DNA of 64,000 nucleotides from Anaeramoeba flamelloides (Eukaryota > Metamonada > Anaeramoebidae). Position 1 is the stretch's first letter; each line of letters starts with the position of its first letter. The DNA lies in NCBI GenBank assembly GCA_027625915.1, contig JANTQA010000023.1:3782001-3846000 (forward strand). Direction: 5' to 3'. The position numbers and the translations under genes were made by a program. This document shows positions 10,114 to 22,725 of the stretch, piece by piece. The notes beneath the pieces are model-generated. The model saw nothing but the letters and a program-made list of their open reading frames with translations, did not search any database and was not told where the DNA came from.

Positions 10114-13100
10114 ATGACAAATAGAAAGTTTCAAAAAGAAAGCAGAAATGATTCCAAACAATTGCATGATGAACAAAATTCTGAATTACAAGGAACAGGA
10201 TCTAAATCAATAAACCAACAATTTTCACTCCGGCAAGAATACCAAAATTTAGTTCTCCACTCTTCAATTAATAATGGGATAAATTTTTTGATAAGTGTAC
10301 AAAGGTAACGATCAATTTCATATTCACAAAAAAAAAAAAAAAGAAAAAAATTTATAATAAACAGATCCATTTCTTTCAGCTTAAAAAACAAACCCTAGAC
10401 TTGTTTTTTAAAAAATATAATAAGATCTCAGCAACCCGTCACTTTATTTTTTGATATTTTTTTTTATTATTTTTAGCCTTTTCAAACAAGATTTAAAATT
10501 GATGCAACAATTTACTCAATTAGTCAATAATTTTCGGCTGAAAAAGATTAACGATTCCGAAACACTTCAAAAAATTAGGGGGCTCTTTCAGAATTCTGAG
10601 TTACTTGCAAAATTTGAAGAATTTCTCAGCCAAACCAAAAAAGACATGAAACAAACCGACAACAAAGCGATCAAAAATGAGATCAAACAACCAAAATCTA
10701 TTGAGGAGGTTGCTGTTAAATTTATAGGCAAAATCAAAAAAAGGTTTAATATCAAATCGCCAACCTACCAATTGTTTGTGTCAAAGCTAAATACATTTCA
10801 AAATCATCAAATTTCACTTGATAAGGTAATTAATAAACTTTAATCAATTCAGGGGTGTTTCACCTTTTTATTTCTTTGACAAACCTTTGGTAATCATTGT
10901 AATTAATAAAAACTATTTGAAAATACATCCATTGAAATAAGTGAGGAAACAAAAATTTGTAAAAATATCAATCCAAACAATTAAAAAGAGTGAATCAAAC
11001 TGTTTGGCTCACTTTTAGAAACCTATCTGAATAACTTCTTTTAAAATTAATTGTGCTCACTTTTTACAACTCAGTAATAAAGTTGTTTTGAAAAATTAAT
11101 AACCAAAAAATTTGTTTAAGGGACTAATCTCTATTAAATTTTTTTACCTAAATTTAATAGAGATAGAGAAAATTTTTTGACAATTTCTAATATTTGAAAA
11201 ACCCTGTTTATTTTTAATATTAAACATGTTTCTAGATAAGGAATCCTTATTTTGAAATTGGTCAAAAACAAAATAATAATCGAGACTTATCCCTTAATTG
11301 AGTCTCTCGAAGCGGATCTTGCAAATTTTGAGTCTTGTTTCTCAGAGAAACTTTTGAAAACTTTTTTTAATAACATGCCTACTTGTTTAAAATGGCTTTA
11401 TCGAAAAAATAATCCCAAATGTGACAATTGTTTTTTTTTGGGCTAATTTAATTTCATTTTTCTTCTTTTTTGAAATAAATATAATAAAAATTTAAATTAA
11501 ATCCTAATAGATGTGCTCTGATGTTTCTGATTTATTTAAAGATCATGTTGATTTAATCGAAAGTTTTAAGAATTTTTTACCAAACTCAAGCGATTATCAC
11601 ATTTATAATGGCATTTTACAAAAAAAAAGTAATATTAACAACAATAACAATAATAATGATAAACATTTTAATGAAAGACTAAGGGACTCTGATTCAGAAA
11701 AGGACCCTAAAGGTGAAATACAGAATTATAATGAAGAAAGTGATAATTTAGAGAACATCTTAGATTCTGATGATTTTGATGAAGACATAATTGATTCAAA
11801 AGAAAATAATAACAGTAACAATAATAATAAAAATCAAAACATGTATTATTATCCTGATAATTCACAAAAACATAAATATAAACACAGAAACAAAACCGAA
11901 GAAATAAAACAAGAACAAATAAGTAGTGATGAATTCGAAATGAAAAACAAAGAAAAACATCAATACAAATTTGATACTATATCTGAAAAAGAAATTAGAA
12001 ATCACTACAAAGATTCAACAGCAAATAATTTAGAGAGGGAAAAAGAAATTGAAAAAGATAAGGAAAAAAGAGCTTGGAAAAAATATGAACAAAGAGAAGA
12101 ATTTGCTGGGTTAACAGAAGAAATTGACAGAATTGAAACAGCAAATACAATAAATTCTTTGAATTTACAGGAGTTTCCAAAAGAAAAAGAATTATTTGCA
12201 CAAATGAAACAAATTTTACCAACAGAAAACTATAATTATATTCTTCGAATCCTTTCTCTTTATACTTCCTCTTTGCTTTTAAAAAATGATTTGTTAATCT
12301 TAATTGAGCCCTTTATACACCCAGAACGCTATTCTAAATTATATAATGATTTTAAACAATTGATTTATTATGGGAATTTACATTATAAAAATTGGCAAGA
12401 TCAAGTTTTAATACCAATTAGAGAACTAGATTTTACAAAGTTAAAGAGTATTAAGGGGTCCTATAAATATTTACCAAAAGGGGTAAGGTTTTGATTTAAT
12501 TTTTATTTTCATGTTTTTTATTTTATCCAATAATTTATCAAATTGAAATTTGCACTTTGTAAAGCTTTTTCATTCCTTGAATTAATACACCCTAATCATT
12601 TATTATTATTATTCTAATTATTATTTTTGTGTGGTTGGTGGGGGAATGATGGAAATGAGATTCTTTGTGAAGATTTTACTGAAAAAAAGTTAAAAACAAA
12701 ATTTTTTAGAATAATGAAATTCATTTTAAAAGACATTACATCAGTCTCAATTTTCTTAGTGATTATTTGTCTTTTCGAAGATCTTTTTTTTTTCAACATG
12801 ATCTTTTTTTTTAAAAAAAAATAGAAAAATAAAAAGAAATTTGACAAAAAAAAAAAAAGGGAAAAAGAAAAACAAAAGAAAAGTTGCAAAATTAGAAAAA
12901 ATGATTCTGATCCAAAAATTTGAAAATATTTTTTTGATAAGAATACTGGAATAAACCCTCAAAAAAACTTCCATTAACATTATAAAATGAGTCAAAATTT
13001 TTGAAATCTAGTTTATTTACTCACAAAAAAAATTATTTTATTATTATGGTTGAACAATTGTAAATTACACTCTAGAAGCTCTTTTACTTAAATTGATGAA

Positions 13101-14600
13101 AGGGATTGAAGTTTAAAATCATATATTTCACGATTATTCCTAAATTAGGAAAGAAATACCCAAAATCTCTTTATTGTAGAAAAAGCAAAAACAAAAAATA
13201 ATTGACAAGGAAAAAGGAAAAAAGAAAAAGAAAAAAAAAATAAATTTTAAAAAAGGTTTATAAACGTCATTGGTAAAAAATAAAAAAAAAAGAATTTGGT
13301 TTACTTTAATTAAGAACACCCAAAATCACACCCACGATACTTAATGTCCATTTAGTTTAATTTGTTAGTCGATCATGTATATAATTTGGGGGTTTGTTGT
13401 TTAATTATTGTCATTTCTTTTTTTTTTTTTTTGATCTAGTTTTTTTTATTGTTGATATTTTTTGCAAAATTTTTATTATTTAAAAAATAATTTTTTAATG
13501 AAAAAAAAAGGAGATCTAATAAAATTCAAAAAAACAAAAAAATTCTATAATACTTATCTTTTAAAGAATTCCCAACCAATACTATATGTGTATCAATTAA
13601 AATACCTATTTGTATCGATTTAATTAATTCCAAATCAAAAAGTTTGAAAAAAAAAAAATCCCGAGTTACTAAACTTTTTTTTTGAAATTTTTAATAATAA
13701 TCTAAAATAAAAAAACAAAAATTTATTCTTTTAAAAACAAATAGTATCATTCATTAAAAAGTTCTGGAAAAACGGAATTAGAAAAATCTGTATTAAATGT
13801 TAAATGGATTAGTATAGCAACTGGCCACGAATACACTACTAGCCCGCCACAGGAACTAAATCCACATGAAGAAACTTTATTTTATTTAGAAGATCAAAGA
13901 CATGCGGTTGATATTTCAATTGGAAAAAATAATCAAATACTTAGAATCATAGAACAATTATTGAGAAATATCAAAACATTTTCAAAGGAAGAGCTAAAAA
14001 ATTTTACTGCAGAACCATTATTAAAAAATGTTCATTTTCTGAATAGAATATATTCATTGTATGGTGATGATTATGAATTAATTATGGAAGGGATCAAAAA
14101 AAACCCGATGATCACTTTAAAAATTCTCTACCAACGTTTTACCGAAAAAGATGAAAAATTAAAGGGTATCTTATTAAAATTAAATTATATTTGGTCACAC
14201 AAGATGAATAACAATCAAAATAATTATATAAATTATCAAAATGAAATGTATAGAGGCAAAGAGGGGGAATTATTATCAAAAGCCCATTTATTAAAGAAGA
14301 TTCATTCAAAAAATTTTTTAAAGCCAAATAAACTTTGTGGATTTGAATTCAAATATTCAAACAATACCATTATTAATTATATCAATGATATTTTATTATT
14401 ATCAGTGAAACGTTATAAATATTTGCAAACCATTGAAGGTAAAATACTTTCATATACTGATTATCTGAATATAAGTGATTATACGGAAATTCAGAAACTG
14501 TCAATAGAAGAAACAATAAATCAAATGATAATCGGGCTAATTACAAATTTTTTTAATGTTTTTTTTAATTCTTGGGATTTGGATAAATATCAAAAAAAAA

Positions 14601-14633
<33 letters not shown>

Positions 14634-15934
14634 GTTCAAATAAGAAAAGTCAAGATGACAACTCTGATGATCATTATAAAATACCAAAAGAAAAATTTAT
14701 GTTTGTTAATGATGATTTTTATATTTTTTTTAAATTATTCCAAGTATTATTTAAAAAAATCTCGGAAATAAAAAATATTTTAAATGAAAAACAAGAAGAA
14801 ATAATTCGTCAGTTATATTTAAATGAAAAATATCCCAATAAAAAAAAAATCAAAAATAATTATTGGAAACAATCCTTATTATTAAATCAATTGTCTGCCA
14901 ATTATTCACAAGATTTATTTGAATTATTTCTTCATTTTTTTACACAGGTATTAATTGGAACAATTGAAGAAAACCTTTTTATTAACGAATGTCTGGTCTT
15001 ATTTAGTTATTCTTCTTATAAATATTTGGGTCTCTTTAGAATTTGTGGATCCATAATACAAAATTTAATACATTCATATAGTAATCAAAAAAATAGGGAA
15101 ATTGCTAATTTATATTATTATCAACAAAATTTTGCAAATGATAAATCCGAATTAAATTTTTTAACACATTTTAAATTATTATTTCCAAATCAAAATTTTA
15201 TTTATCGGATTGTTTTACAAAAAAAAATAAATGATCAAAAAAATATTGACATAAATGAAGAAAATGAAATTTTAAAAGAAATTTTATCAGGTTTATCCAA
15301 ACAACAATTAAATATCGATATGAATGAGAATAATAAACAATCGAAACAAAATTTAATTAATAAAAATAATTATAACATATTTAATAAGAAAAAAATTAAA
15401 AATAATAATTTAAATAATATTTCAAATAAACAACTTGATCAAGGAATTAAATATTTAAAATCAAGGAAAGTAACAAGTAAATTTGATTACTTTTTTTCAA
15501 TTGAATTCATTGATAAGAATGAAATTGAAACATTGAAAATGGTTTTATCCCAACAAATTAATTTTAGAAAATTTATTCATTCAAAATATATTTCACAGTT
15601 TAATTATTTTAACAACACCATTACAAAAAGACAAATCCCATTTCTATGGCGAAACATGAAAAAAACATTATATTTCTCTAATAAAACACAAATAAACAGC
15701 TTATTTCCCAATAGAAATAATAATCAAAATATTCGAAAATCAGGAATTCGAAAGAATATTTATAATATTGAAATTAAAAATTCAATAGTTTTGCAATCTT
15801 TTAATTATTACCCTTATTACAGATATTCAAAAAATACCGAAGACTGGTTTTACAGAAAAAATTCTTTAACAAGATCTCAGAATTATAATATATTTTTAAA
15901 AAATAACTTATTAAAAAAACATTGGATCAATTAA
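10114..15934 (+). CDS. SIN3: SIN3 family transcriptional corepressor, four exons
   Basis: SIN3 is the scaffold of histone deacetylase complexes in the nucleus. I join exons 10114-10304, 10477-10825, 11511-12482 and 13745-15934, all with GT...AG introns and agreeing phases (2, 0, 0), giving 1233 residues. An in-frame TGA directly precedes the ATG. PAH1 spans about residues 46-114 and crosses intron 1 (FLISVQ|SLFKQ, then LFQNSELLAKFEEFL). PAH2 spans about 138-204 and is restored only by intron 2 removal (KKRF...YQLFVSKLNTFQ...|MCSDVSDLFKDHVDLIESF...FLP). An Asn-rich acidic linker follows. The HDAC-interacting region crosses intron 3 (GSYKYLPKG|YHSLKSSG...VLNVKWISI) and continues with LEDQRHAVDISIGKN and YGDDYELIMEGIKKNP. 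The conserved C-terminal part has FMFVNDDFYIFFKLFQVL and ends with EDWFYRKNSLTR. Intron 3 carries a dispersed repeat. The family assignment is strong; the exact first exon is less certain. Confidence 0.88.
10305..10476 (+). other. SIN3 intron 1
   Basis: GTAACG donor and a T-rich tract ending in TTTTTAG acceptor, 172 bases. Removal restores the PAH1 domain, joining AG and C into a Ser codon. Confidence 0.85.
10826..11510 (+). other. SIN3 intron 2
   Basis: GTAATT donor and CCTAATAG acceptor, 685 bases, phase 0. It interrupts PAH2. An open stretch inside it (about 11252-11446) has no start ATG and no similarity I recognise, so I treat it as intronic. Confidence 0.85.
12483..13744 (+). other. 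SIN3 intron 3, carrying a dispersed repeat
   Basis: GTAAGG donor and ACAAATAG acceptor, 1262 bases, phase 0. It splits the HDAC-interacting region between GSYKYLPKG and YHSLKSSG. A copy of the ~500-bp repeat occupies about 13058-13470. Confidence 0.85.
13058..13470 (+). repeat. Dispersed ~500-bp repeat, copy in SIN3 intron
   Basis: Starts at TTGTAAATTACACTCTAG and shares with copies at 18890 and 28484: CTTTTACTTAAAT, TTTCACGATTATTC, a purine-rich AAAAGGAAAAA block, GGTTTATAA...CATTGGTAAAAA, TTAAGAACACCCAAAATCAC, and a T-rich TTTTTGATCT block. No coding capacity. Confidence 0.75.
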
Positions 15935-17874
15935 TTATTATTATTATGATTTTTATTATTTGTTAAATATTTTTTATTAAAAATTTTTTTAGATTTGAAT
16001 ATAATAAAATTTTAATCTCAAATTTTTTATTTTAATTTTTTTAATAGTACCTGTTGTTATTATTAATTCGACCATTGAAATTTATTTGTATGTATATTGA
16101 TTAAAACCGTTTAATTTTAATTTGTCACCAAGTTAATTGGATAAACAAAATCAAAAGCACAATTTAACTGATTTTATCTTGATAAGATTTTGCAATCAAT
16201 CTTTTTTGAATAGCTAAAAAAATTTGAAATACTTTATAGAAATTCGGGAAAAAAAATCAAATGATTTTGGATATTCGAGTAAATCAAGTTTAAACATCAA
16301 TAAAGATATATTTTTAATTTGGGATCAGGAAAATGGAATTTAGAGAATACTATTTATTTTGTATTTAGCATTTAAATTTTAAAGATTGTCCTGCAAATTA
16401 ATTTTTCATTTTTTTTTTATGAAAAAAAAAATAAAGAAGATAGTTTAAATAATATATCTTCACTATAATAATAATAACAATATGATTATCAATTGTTGAA
16501 TACTTCATAAAAATTATTAAAAAATAATTTAGATCTATCTTTTTTTTCTCTTTGTTTCAAACTTTTAATATGTCCTTAATATAAAAAAGCACTATTTTTT
16601 TCTGATTAATATTTTTCAAGATCTAGCTTTATAACTAAATTCAATTAACCACTGTGATAAAATTTTTTAGAATAAAAACACTCTCAACTTTTGAATATCC
16701 AAAATATTTTTTCAAACTACTATGTACTTTTTTATTTTTTTTTTTGAATAATTAAGTTTGAGAAAATTTTGAAATCAAAGAATAAGTTAACATATTAAAT
16801 TAGACTATTTTCACAGGGTTTATCCTTTTTAGTTTAACTTTTTTTTAATTTTACCATTTAAAACTAAAAAAAAAAACATTTGAAGACCAAATTAGTCCGT
16901 TTTGTAAAAATAAAATTCCCATAGTTTAGAATTTGTTTTAGTAAATGAGTTAAAATTAGATATTTTATCTAAATATATACATAATTTCAACTTTGAATTC
17001 AATCATTTTGGCAAAAAATATTTTTAAGAAAAAGTTTTTTTGAAAATTTTTATTTATTTTTTCAATTTAGTTGTTTTGAAGTTGGTTTGTCAAGGGAAGC
17101 AAAAACAAATTAAAATAATGATAAAAAAATTTTTTGTTTTGAAAAAATTTTTTTTTTTTGATTTTCGAACTTTTTCAAACAGTTTTAAAGACTAATTTTT
17201 GTCGATCTGAATACTTTTTCAAATTTAGTGTTATATATTCAAGTTTATTTAAGAAGGTATTTTGTTGTTTTTTACAAAAGACAAATTAAAATTCCTATTA
17301 CAAATTCTTTTGATTTTGAACAGGAAGAGTCAGATAATTTTGAGAAGAGATTAAAAAAAATAATTCTAGATATTTTGCATTTGTCATTTAATGTTTAAAG
17401 ACATAAAAAATTCGAACTTGAAATTTCTCGTCTTTTCTTACAAAATCCGTTTTGGGAAATTAATCAAGATTTTGGTATCTATGGTTTTAATTGTAACTCC
17501 AAATAGAGAATATATTGAAAGAATTAGTTGTTGAGATTCAATTTAAATTCTATCATTGTAAAAATAATTTCTAAAAAGCGCAAAGCTTAATCTTTTAAAT
17601 TTCTTCATTATCAAGATTAAAACCAAATTAGCTAAATTATTTTTATCCTTAAGTTGATTTTCTTAATTATTTTTGGTTGTTGATCGGACTTTTCTTTTGA
17701 TACCCAAACTCCAAATATGAAATAATATTTAATTTTCAAAATTTGTACACAGAAAAAATTGTAATGTATGGTATTTTTTTTAGAATTTTTTTCAAAAAAA
17801 AAAAAAAAAAAAAATTCAAAATAAAAGTGATTATTTTTAGATAAAATTTAATACTATAGTAATAAAGGTATTGA
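15935..17874. other. Convergent intergenic stretch between SIN3 and QTRT1
   Basis: AT-rich, no open frame of note and no repeat that I can match elsewhere in the window. It must hold the 3' ends and polyadenylation signals of the two converging genes. A run of about 21 A lies near 17795-17815. Confidence 0.5.
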
Positions 17875-20800
17875 TTAATCTTCATCATTTTCATAGTCTA
17901 ATTCAATTTGTTGTGATTGTAAAGCTTCTATGACCCAAGTGGGATAAACAATTTTCTTTTCACCCTTTTTTTTGAATTGTGCTTTCATAAATGCTCTAAC
18001 AAATTCTGGCATTTTATTATTTTTGATCGATTCTCTGAAACGCTGCATTAATCTCATTTGGAAACGGATGTTATGGATTGTCAGTAAATGACAACCAACA
18101 GTTTCTTTTGTAACCAAAGTGTGTATAGCGGATTTAGTATATTTTTTGCAGGTTAGGCAGTCACAATCCTTTTCTATTGGATCAAAATCAAATTGGTATT
18201 TTTCAGATTTCAATTTTAACGTGCCTTCCCAAACTAACGCTGTACCGAAACGCGAAGTTCTTGTTGGATACACACAATCAAACATGTCCACACCAAGTAC
18301 GGAACATACTATTAGATCTACTGGGAAACCGACACCCATCAAATATCTTGGTTTATTTTCGGGTAAATAATCTGTGCACAATGAAACAATTTTCCAAAAT
18401 TGGTCTTTGGATTCGCCTCCACTCAGCCCACCAATTGCATAGCCTGGGCAATCCCTCTTAATCATTTCTTTTAAACAAATTTTCCTTAATTCTGGATTCA
18501 GCCCACCTTGAATAATTGGAAACAAATTTTGTTCGCTTTTTCGGCTATGTGCTTTAATGCATCTATCGAGCCACCGAATACTACGATACATTGCTTCCTC
18601 CAATCGTTTGCCAGAAGTAAGAACATGAACAACATCATCAAGTTGCATGATAATATCTGCTCCAATTTGGTTTTGAATTTTGATCGAAGTTTCGGGCTTT
18701 AACAACATTTGGCTTCCATCTTTTGGTGAAATAAAATTTACCCCTTCCTTTAATTTTTAAAATAAGAATTATTGATTAGTTTAAAAATGAAAAATAATAT
18801 ATGAATGGGGTAATTTTAATAATAAATGGAAATACGTTATTTATCAAGATCGAACAATTGGTAAAGAAATTTTTTTTTTTTATTTTTATTATTGAAGAAG
18901 TGTAAATTACACTATAGGTATCCTTTTACTGAAATTTCTCAAAGGAAATTTAAACGTAATAAATCATAGATTTCACGATTATTCACAATAAAAATGACAC
19001 AGCAAAATTATTTTGATCGGAAAAAGTTAAAAGGAAAAAGGAAAAAAAAAAAATAAAAAAAAAAATTGAAATTGAAAATGGGTTTATAAGAAGCAATTGG
19101 TAAAAATCAAAAAAAAAAAAAAACAATGCTATTGTTGAATTAAGAACAACCAAAATCACAACTACGATACTTTTGGCTAATTTTGTTTAGTTTGATAGTT
19201 GATCATTTATTTTAATTTGGGAAGTAGTTGTTTAATTTTTTGTAATTTCAATTTTCTTTTTGATCTCGTTTTTTCTTAATCCTTTGATATTTTTTGCCTT
19301 TGCTTTTTTATTGTTTATTTTCAAGTTACTCATACTGTTATGTTTCAATATTTCAGTATTTGCAAGTAACGACTTGATCTTTTTCATTTGTAACTCTTTT
19401 TCCCATTAAAAAGAAATACCACCAGTGAAAAAATTGAAAAAAATGAATTTTGTTTTTATTAAATACGATGAAATTTATAATAATCTATTCCTTAATTTGC
19501 TTTACAAATGATTAAAAGTTGAAATTTCTTTATTTTTACAATTTATGTATTTGAACTCAAATTCAAAATTTTACACACAGTTAAAATAGTTAAAAGAATC
19601 ACAATAATACAGTTTCAATCAGTTTCGAAATAATTTTGATTTTTGTAAAATATTTGAAAATCAGTTTTTCATTTTTTTAGTTTGTAGTTTTTTGTTTCTT
19701 TTTTCCAATTATGTAATATCTTTGTCTCGTTGGATCGAAAAAATTATTCAAATGATTGATATTAGGTTAAAGTTGGGATCTTTTAAAGAGAAAAACTCAA
19801 ATAAAATAAGTTGATGGTATCTAATCTTTAATCGATAATTTTTACAAAAAGAATTTTAAGCAAATTTAACCAATACACTTTTTATTGGATGAAATCGAAG
19901 ACCTAACACTGAATGAAATTGATGGTATTGTTTGGGAAAACATGGGGAGAAAAAACTGAAAAAAAAACTTCACGAATTCCACGTAAATACTATACAAGAC
20001 AAAGTCAATTCATCCAAAGGATACGAGAACTGGAAACTGAAGAAATACATAAAGATTAGCCAGTTCCCAGAAATCTTCAAAGAAAAACAGTACTACTTAA
20101 ACTGGAAATCATCAACTACATTATTCAAACTCAAATCGTTTTGTAATGGGTTGAATAGATACATATATAAATGGGGAAAAGGGAGTAAATTCCAAATTAT
20201 GCCCATACTGTAACAAAAAAAATTGATGACGTAGACCACTTTATTTGGGACTGTGAAAAATATGAGAGAACCAGAAGACACTGGAAAAAAAATATTAAAA
20301 AAAAAATCAAAATTTTTGACTTCGATATAATAGTCAAAAAAGACACAGACGAATTATTGGGGAAAATGAACATAAAAGAAATCTATGAAATTATCATAGA
20401 GTATCTTCTTACCAACATGACTCAACATGCAATTAGGAAAAAGGAGTTCAAGACAAAATAAAACCTATCAACAAATTCAATTAAACCAGAAAATTTCAGG
20501 TCTCTCTAACAATTATTTCAAACCTCTTTATTTTTTCCACTCTTCATTCTTTTCTTTCTATCATTTTTTACCCACTTTTTCATTTTTTATTCTCTCTTTT
20601 CTTTTTTTTTATAGAAAACTAAATTAAGATTCAAATACTTCTAATGACTGTATCGGTCTTAGATACTCTTTGAATTCGAAGACTCAAATTTAGTCACTTC
20701 AAAATTCTCTCTTTAACAGATTAAATGATTCTTTCATCTAATCCCTAACAATAAATCCAATAATACACTTTTTTGTTTTGCTCTTTCCAAAATTAAGGTC

Positions 20801-22725
20801 TCCATCATTTTCAAAATCAAGAGAGTTGTATTTTTTTGATAGATAATTATTTATTTTTTATGTTTTGTTGGTATTTGTAAATGATAAACAAGTGTTAACA
20901 TTTCAATTAGTTAAAGGTTCAAATTTGGTATTTCCCTTCGAATTTATTTAATAACAGATGTTTTTTTTCCAAATTGAATTTTATTCTGTTTTAAAAATTT
21001 TGAATTGGATTATTATTGTTAAGGGTTAAATGAAAGAATCATTTAATCTGTTAAAGAGAGAATTTTGAAGTGACTAAATTTGTAACTTCCAAATTCAAAG
21101 AGTATCTAAAATAGATACAGTCATTAGAAGCATTTGAAACGTAATTTAGTTTTTTAAAAAATTGTGGAATGGAGTTTACATTAAAAAAAGGAAAAACAAA
21201 AAATGAAAAGTAACCATTTGGAAAATAAAGTTATACACAATTTTTAATTGAAAATCTTAATAGAACCTAGAAAATGAAAAATCAAGATCAATCAATAAAA
21301 GAAAAAATCAAAGACAAAATGGTGGATTAAACACAAAAACACTTTTTGTAATTATTATTTGGTAAGGAGTTTCTTTGATTGATCAATATTGAAAAATTTT
21401 TTTTCCAAAAATTAACTATTTTTGAGATCTCCAAAATCATTCATTGGATTTTGATAAAAGTAGAGATCAAAATTGTATCTTTTGATTTTATATTAAATAA
21501 AAATAATGAATTATTCTTTGAAGTTTATTTGTTTCTTCTTTTAATTGATTTGAACTTTTCATTTTCTTTTTCATTTTCTATTAAAGTTGACAATTAAAAA
21601 TCATATTGAACTTTTTTTCATCAAGGGCAAGATCAATAAAGAAGAAAAGAAAAAATAAAGTATTAAAGACAAAATGGAGTATTAGCCTGATACCAGTTTT
21701 TACAATACTACCTTTGAGTAAAGATTTTTCTTTGATTTAAAAATTATTAACAATTTCTCGAATAATTTAAACTATATAAAAGAGCAAATAAAGAATATCA
21801 GCGAATCGCAATCTAAAAGAAGATCTTTAAATTGTATTTGTTGACTCAATTGAAAATAATGTAATGTATTATTCTTTGAAGTTAATTTGTTTCTTCTTTT
21901 AACAGATTTTACTTTTCGTTTTCAGGTTCTATTCATTTTATCAAGGTTCTATTAAAGTTTACAATTAAAAATTATTGAACTTTTTTTCCAAAATAGTAAG
22001 TTTCATATTTGTATGATTTAAATGGATTTTGTTTGATGAAACTGTAAACAATTGTCAAATTTTTTCTTGGGAAATAGATCGTAGAAAGATTAATATTATT
22101 TTAGGTTTTTGTTCGCCTTTAATCTGGTTGTTAGGAAAACTTTTCAAAGACGATCCAAGACTGAAAAATATTCTTCTTGTTTTTTTTTTTTGGATTTTCT
22201 TGTGTGGCAAAAGGAAAAGCAAAAAACAAAAAGAAAAAAATAAAAGCATTTATTCAAACACACCTCTGTAACTTCTGCAAGTTTTGAAAGAGAAACCATT
22301 TGAAATCCACCACTGTCAGTAAGCAAGCCACGATCCCAATTCATGAATTCATGTAAACCTCCACATTTTCCAAAAAATTCACCACCAGGATGTAATGCAA
22401 GGTGATAGGTATTTCCTAAAATGATTTGACAATCTAGTTCTCGTAGTTGTTTTGAAGTTAACCCTTTCATTGATCCACAAGTTCCTTTGTTTATTAAAAA
22501 GAAAACATGAATAAAAGTAAAAAAAAAAAATTTGTTTTTATTTTAGGCAAAGAAACAAGAGCAGCAAAACAAAGAAGCAAGCTTTGGTACAATGAAAAAA
22601 TTGAAATGCAAAGTCATACCAACTGGTTGGAAGATTGGTGTTGTCACTTTGTAATGTGGGAGTGTTAAGATAGAAGTACGTGCTTTACCACTTTTTGCTA
22701 AAATTTCAAACTCTAAAGCAGACAT
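17875..22725 (-). CDS. QTRT1: Queuine tRNA-ribosyltransferase catalytic subunit, three exons
   Basis: This enzyme exchanges guanine for queuine at the wobble position 34 of GUN tRNAs. Reading leftward the exons are 22725-22620, 22484-22264 and 18747-17875. Phases agree (1, then 0) and give 399 residues, close to the human protein. Exon 1 holds TTPIFQPVG, completed across intron 1 into [10 protein letters not shown]. Exon 2 holds the base-binding LGNTYHL and the catalytic [11 protein letters not shown], ending in AEVTE, which joins EGVNF of exon 3. Exon 3 holds [25 protein letters not shown] and [16 protein letters not shown] (nucleophile Asp 266). The zinc site is DCDCLTC (Cys 304, 306, 309) with His 334 in TIHNIRF. 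Everything needed for catalysis is present. It normally works with QTRT2, which is not in the window. Intron 2 is 3516 bases long and packed with repeats. Confidence 0.93.
18890..19440 (+). repeat. Dispersed ~500-bp repeat, copy in QTRT1 intron 2
   Basis: Starts at GAAGAAGTGTAAATTACAC and has all blocks of the 13058 copy. It continues into a distal part shared with 28484-29020: TTTTGCCTTTGCTTTTT, CATACTGTTATGTTTCAAT, CAGTATTTGCAAGTAAC and CTTGATCTTTTTCATTT. Confidence 0.8.
19885..20461 (+). mobile_element. Decayed LINE (non-LTR retrotransposon) 3' end
   Basis: The fragment reads as the C-terminal tail of a LINE ORF2 protein: ...[15 protein letters not shown], then the zinc-knuckle-like CPYCNKKN...[13 protein letters not shown] (Cys-x2-Cys...His-x4-Cys) and a Lys-rich tail ending in a stop at 20461. 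It needs at least two frame changes and has no reverse transcriptase domain, so it is a dead 5'-truncated copy. It lies on the strand opposite to the host gene QTRT1. Confidence 0.7.
20614..21160. mobile_element. Foldback element with ~150-bp inverted arms
   Basis: The left arm (about 20614-20775) and the right arm (about 21000-21160) are near-perfect inverted copies sharing CTTCTAATGACTGTATC, TAGATACTCTTTGAAT, TTTAGTCACTTCAAAATTC and TCTTTAACAGATTAAATG. The spacer (about 20830-20970) is similar in reverse to the interior of the small element at 30875-31072. Confidence 0.8.
21290..21990 (+). repeat. Tandem pair of a ~340-bp repeat
   Basis: Two diverged head-to-tail units (about 21290-21620 and 21640-21990) share AAAGACAAAATGG, ATTATTCTTTGAAGTT, TTTGTTTCTTCTTTTAA, CTATTAAAGTT-ACAATTAAAAAT and ATTGAACTTTTTTT. 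A third, more diverged unit lies at about 50850-51130. No coding content. Confidence 0.65.

Larger units (their letters stand above)
18748..22263 (-). other. QTRT1 intron 2, 3.5 kb, filled with repeat elements
   Basis: On the minus strand the donor is GTGTGT (after GAG at 22264) and the acceptor AAAG (before GAAGGG at 18747). From low to high coordinates it holds a dispersed ~500-bp repeat (18890-19440), a decayed LINE 3' end (19885-20461), a foldback element (20614-21160) and a tandemly duplicated repeat (21290-21990). The other QTRT1 intron is 135 bases. Confidence 0.85.

Noticed and set aside
11252-11446. Open frame inside SIN3 intron 2 as an extra exon
   Set aside because: Starts with TTG, has an in-frame stop just upstream, and its inclusion would break PAH2, which is whole without it.
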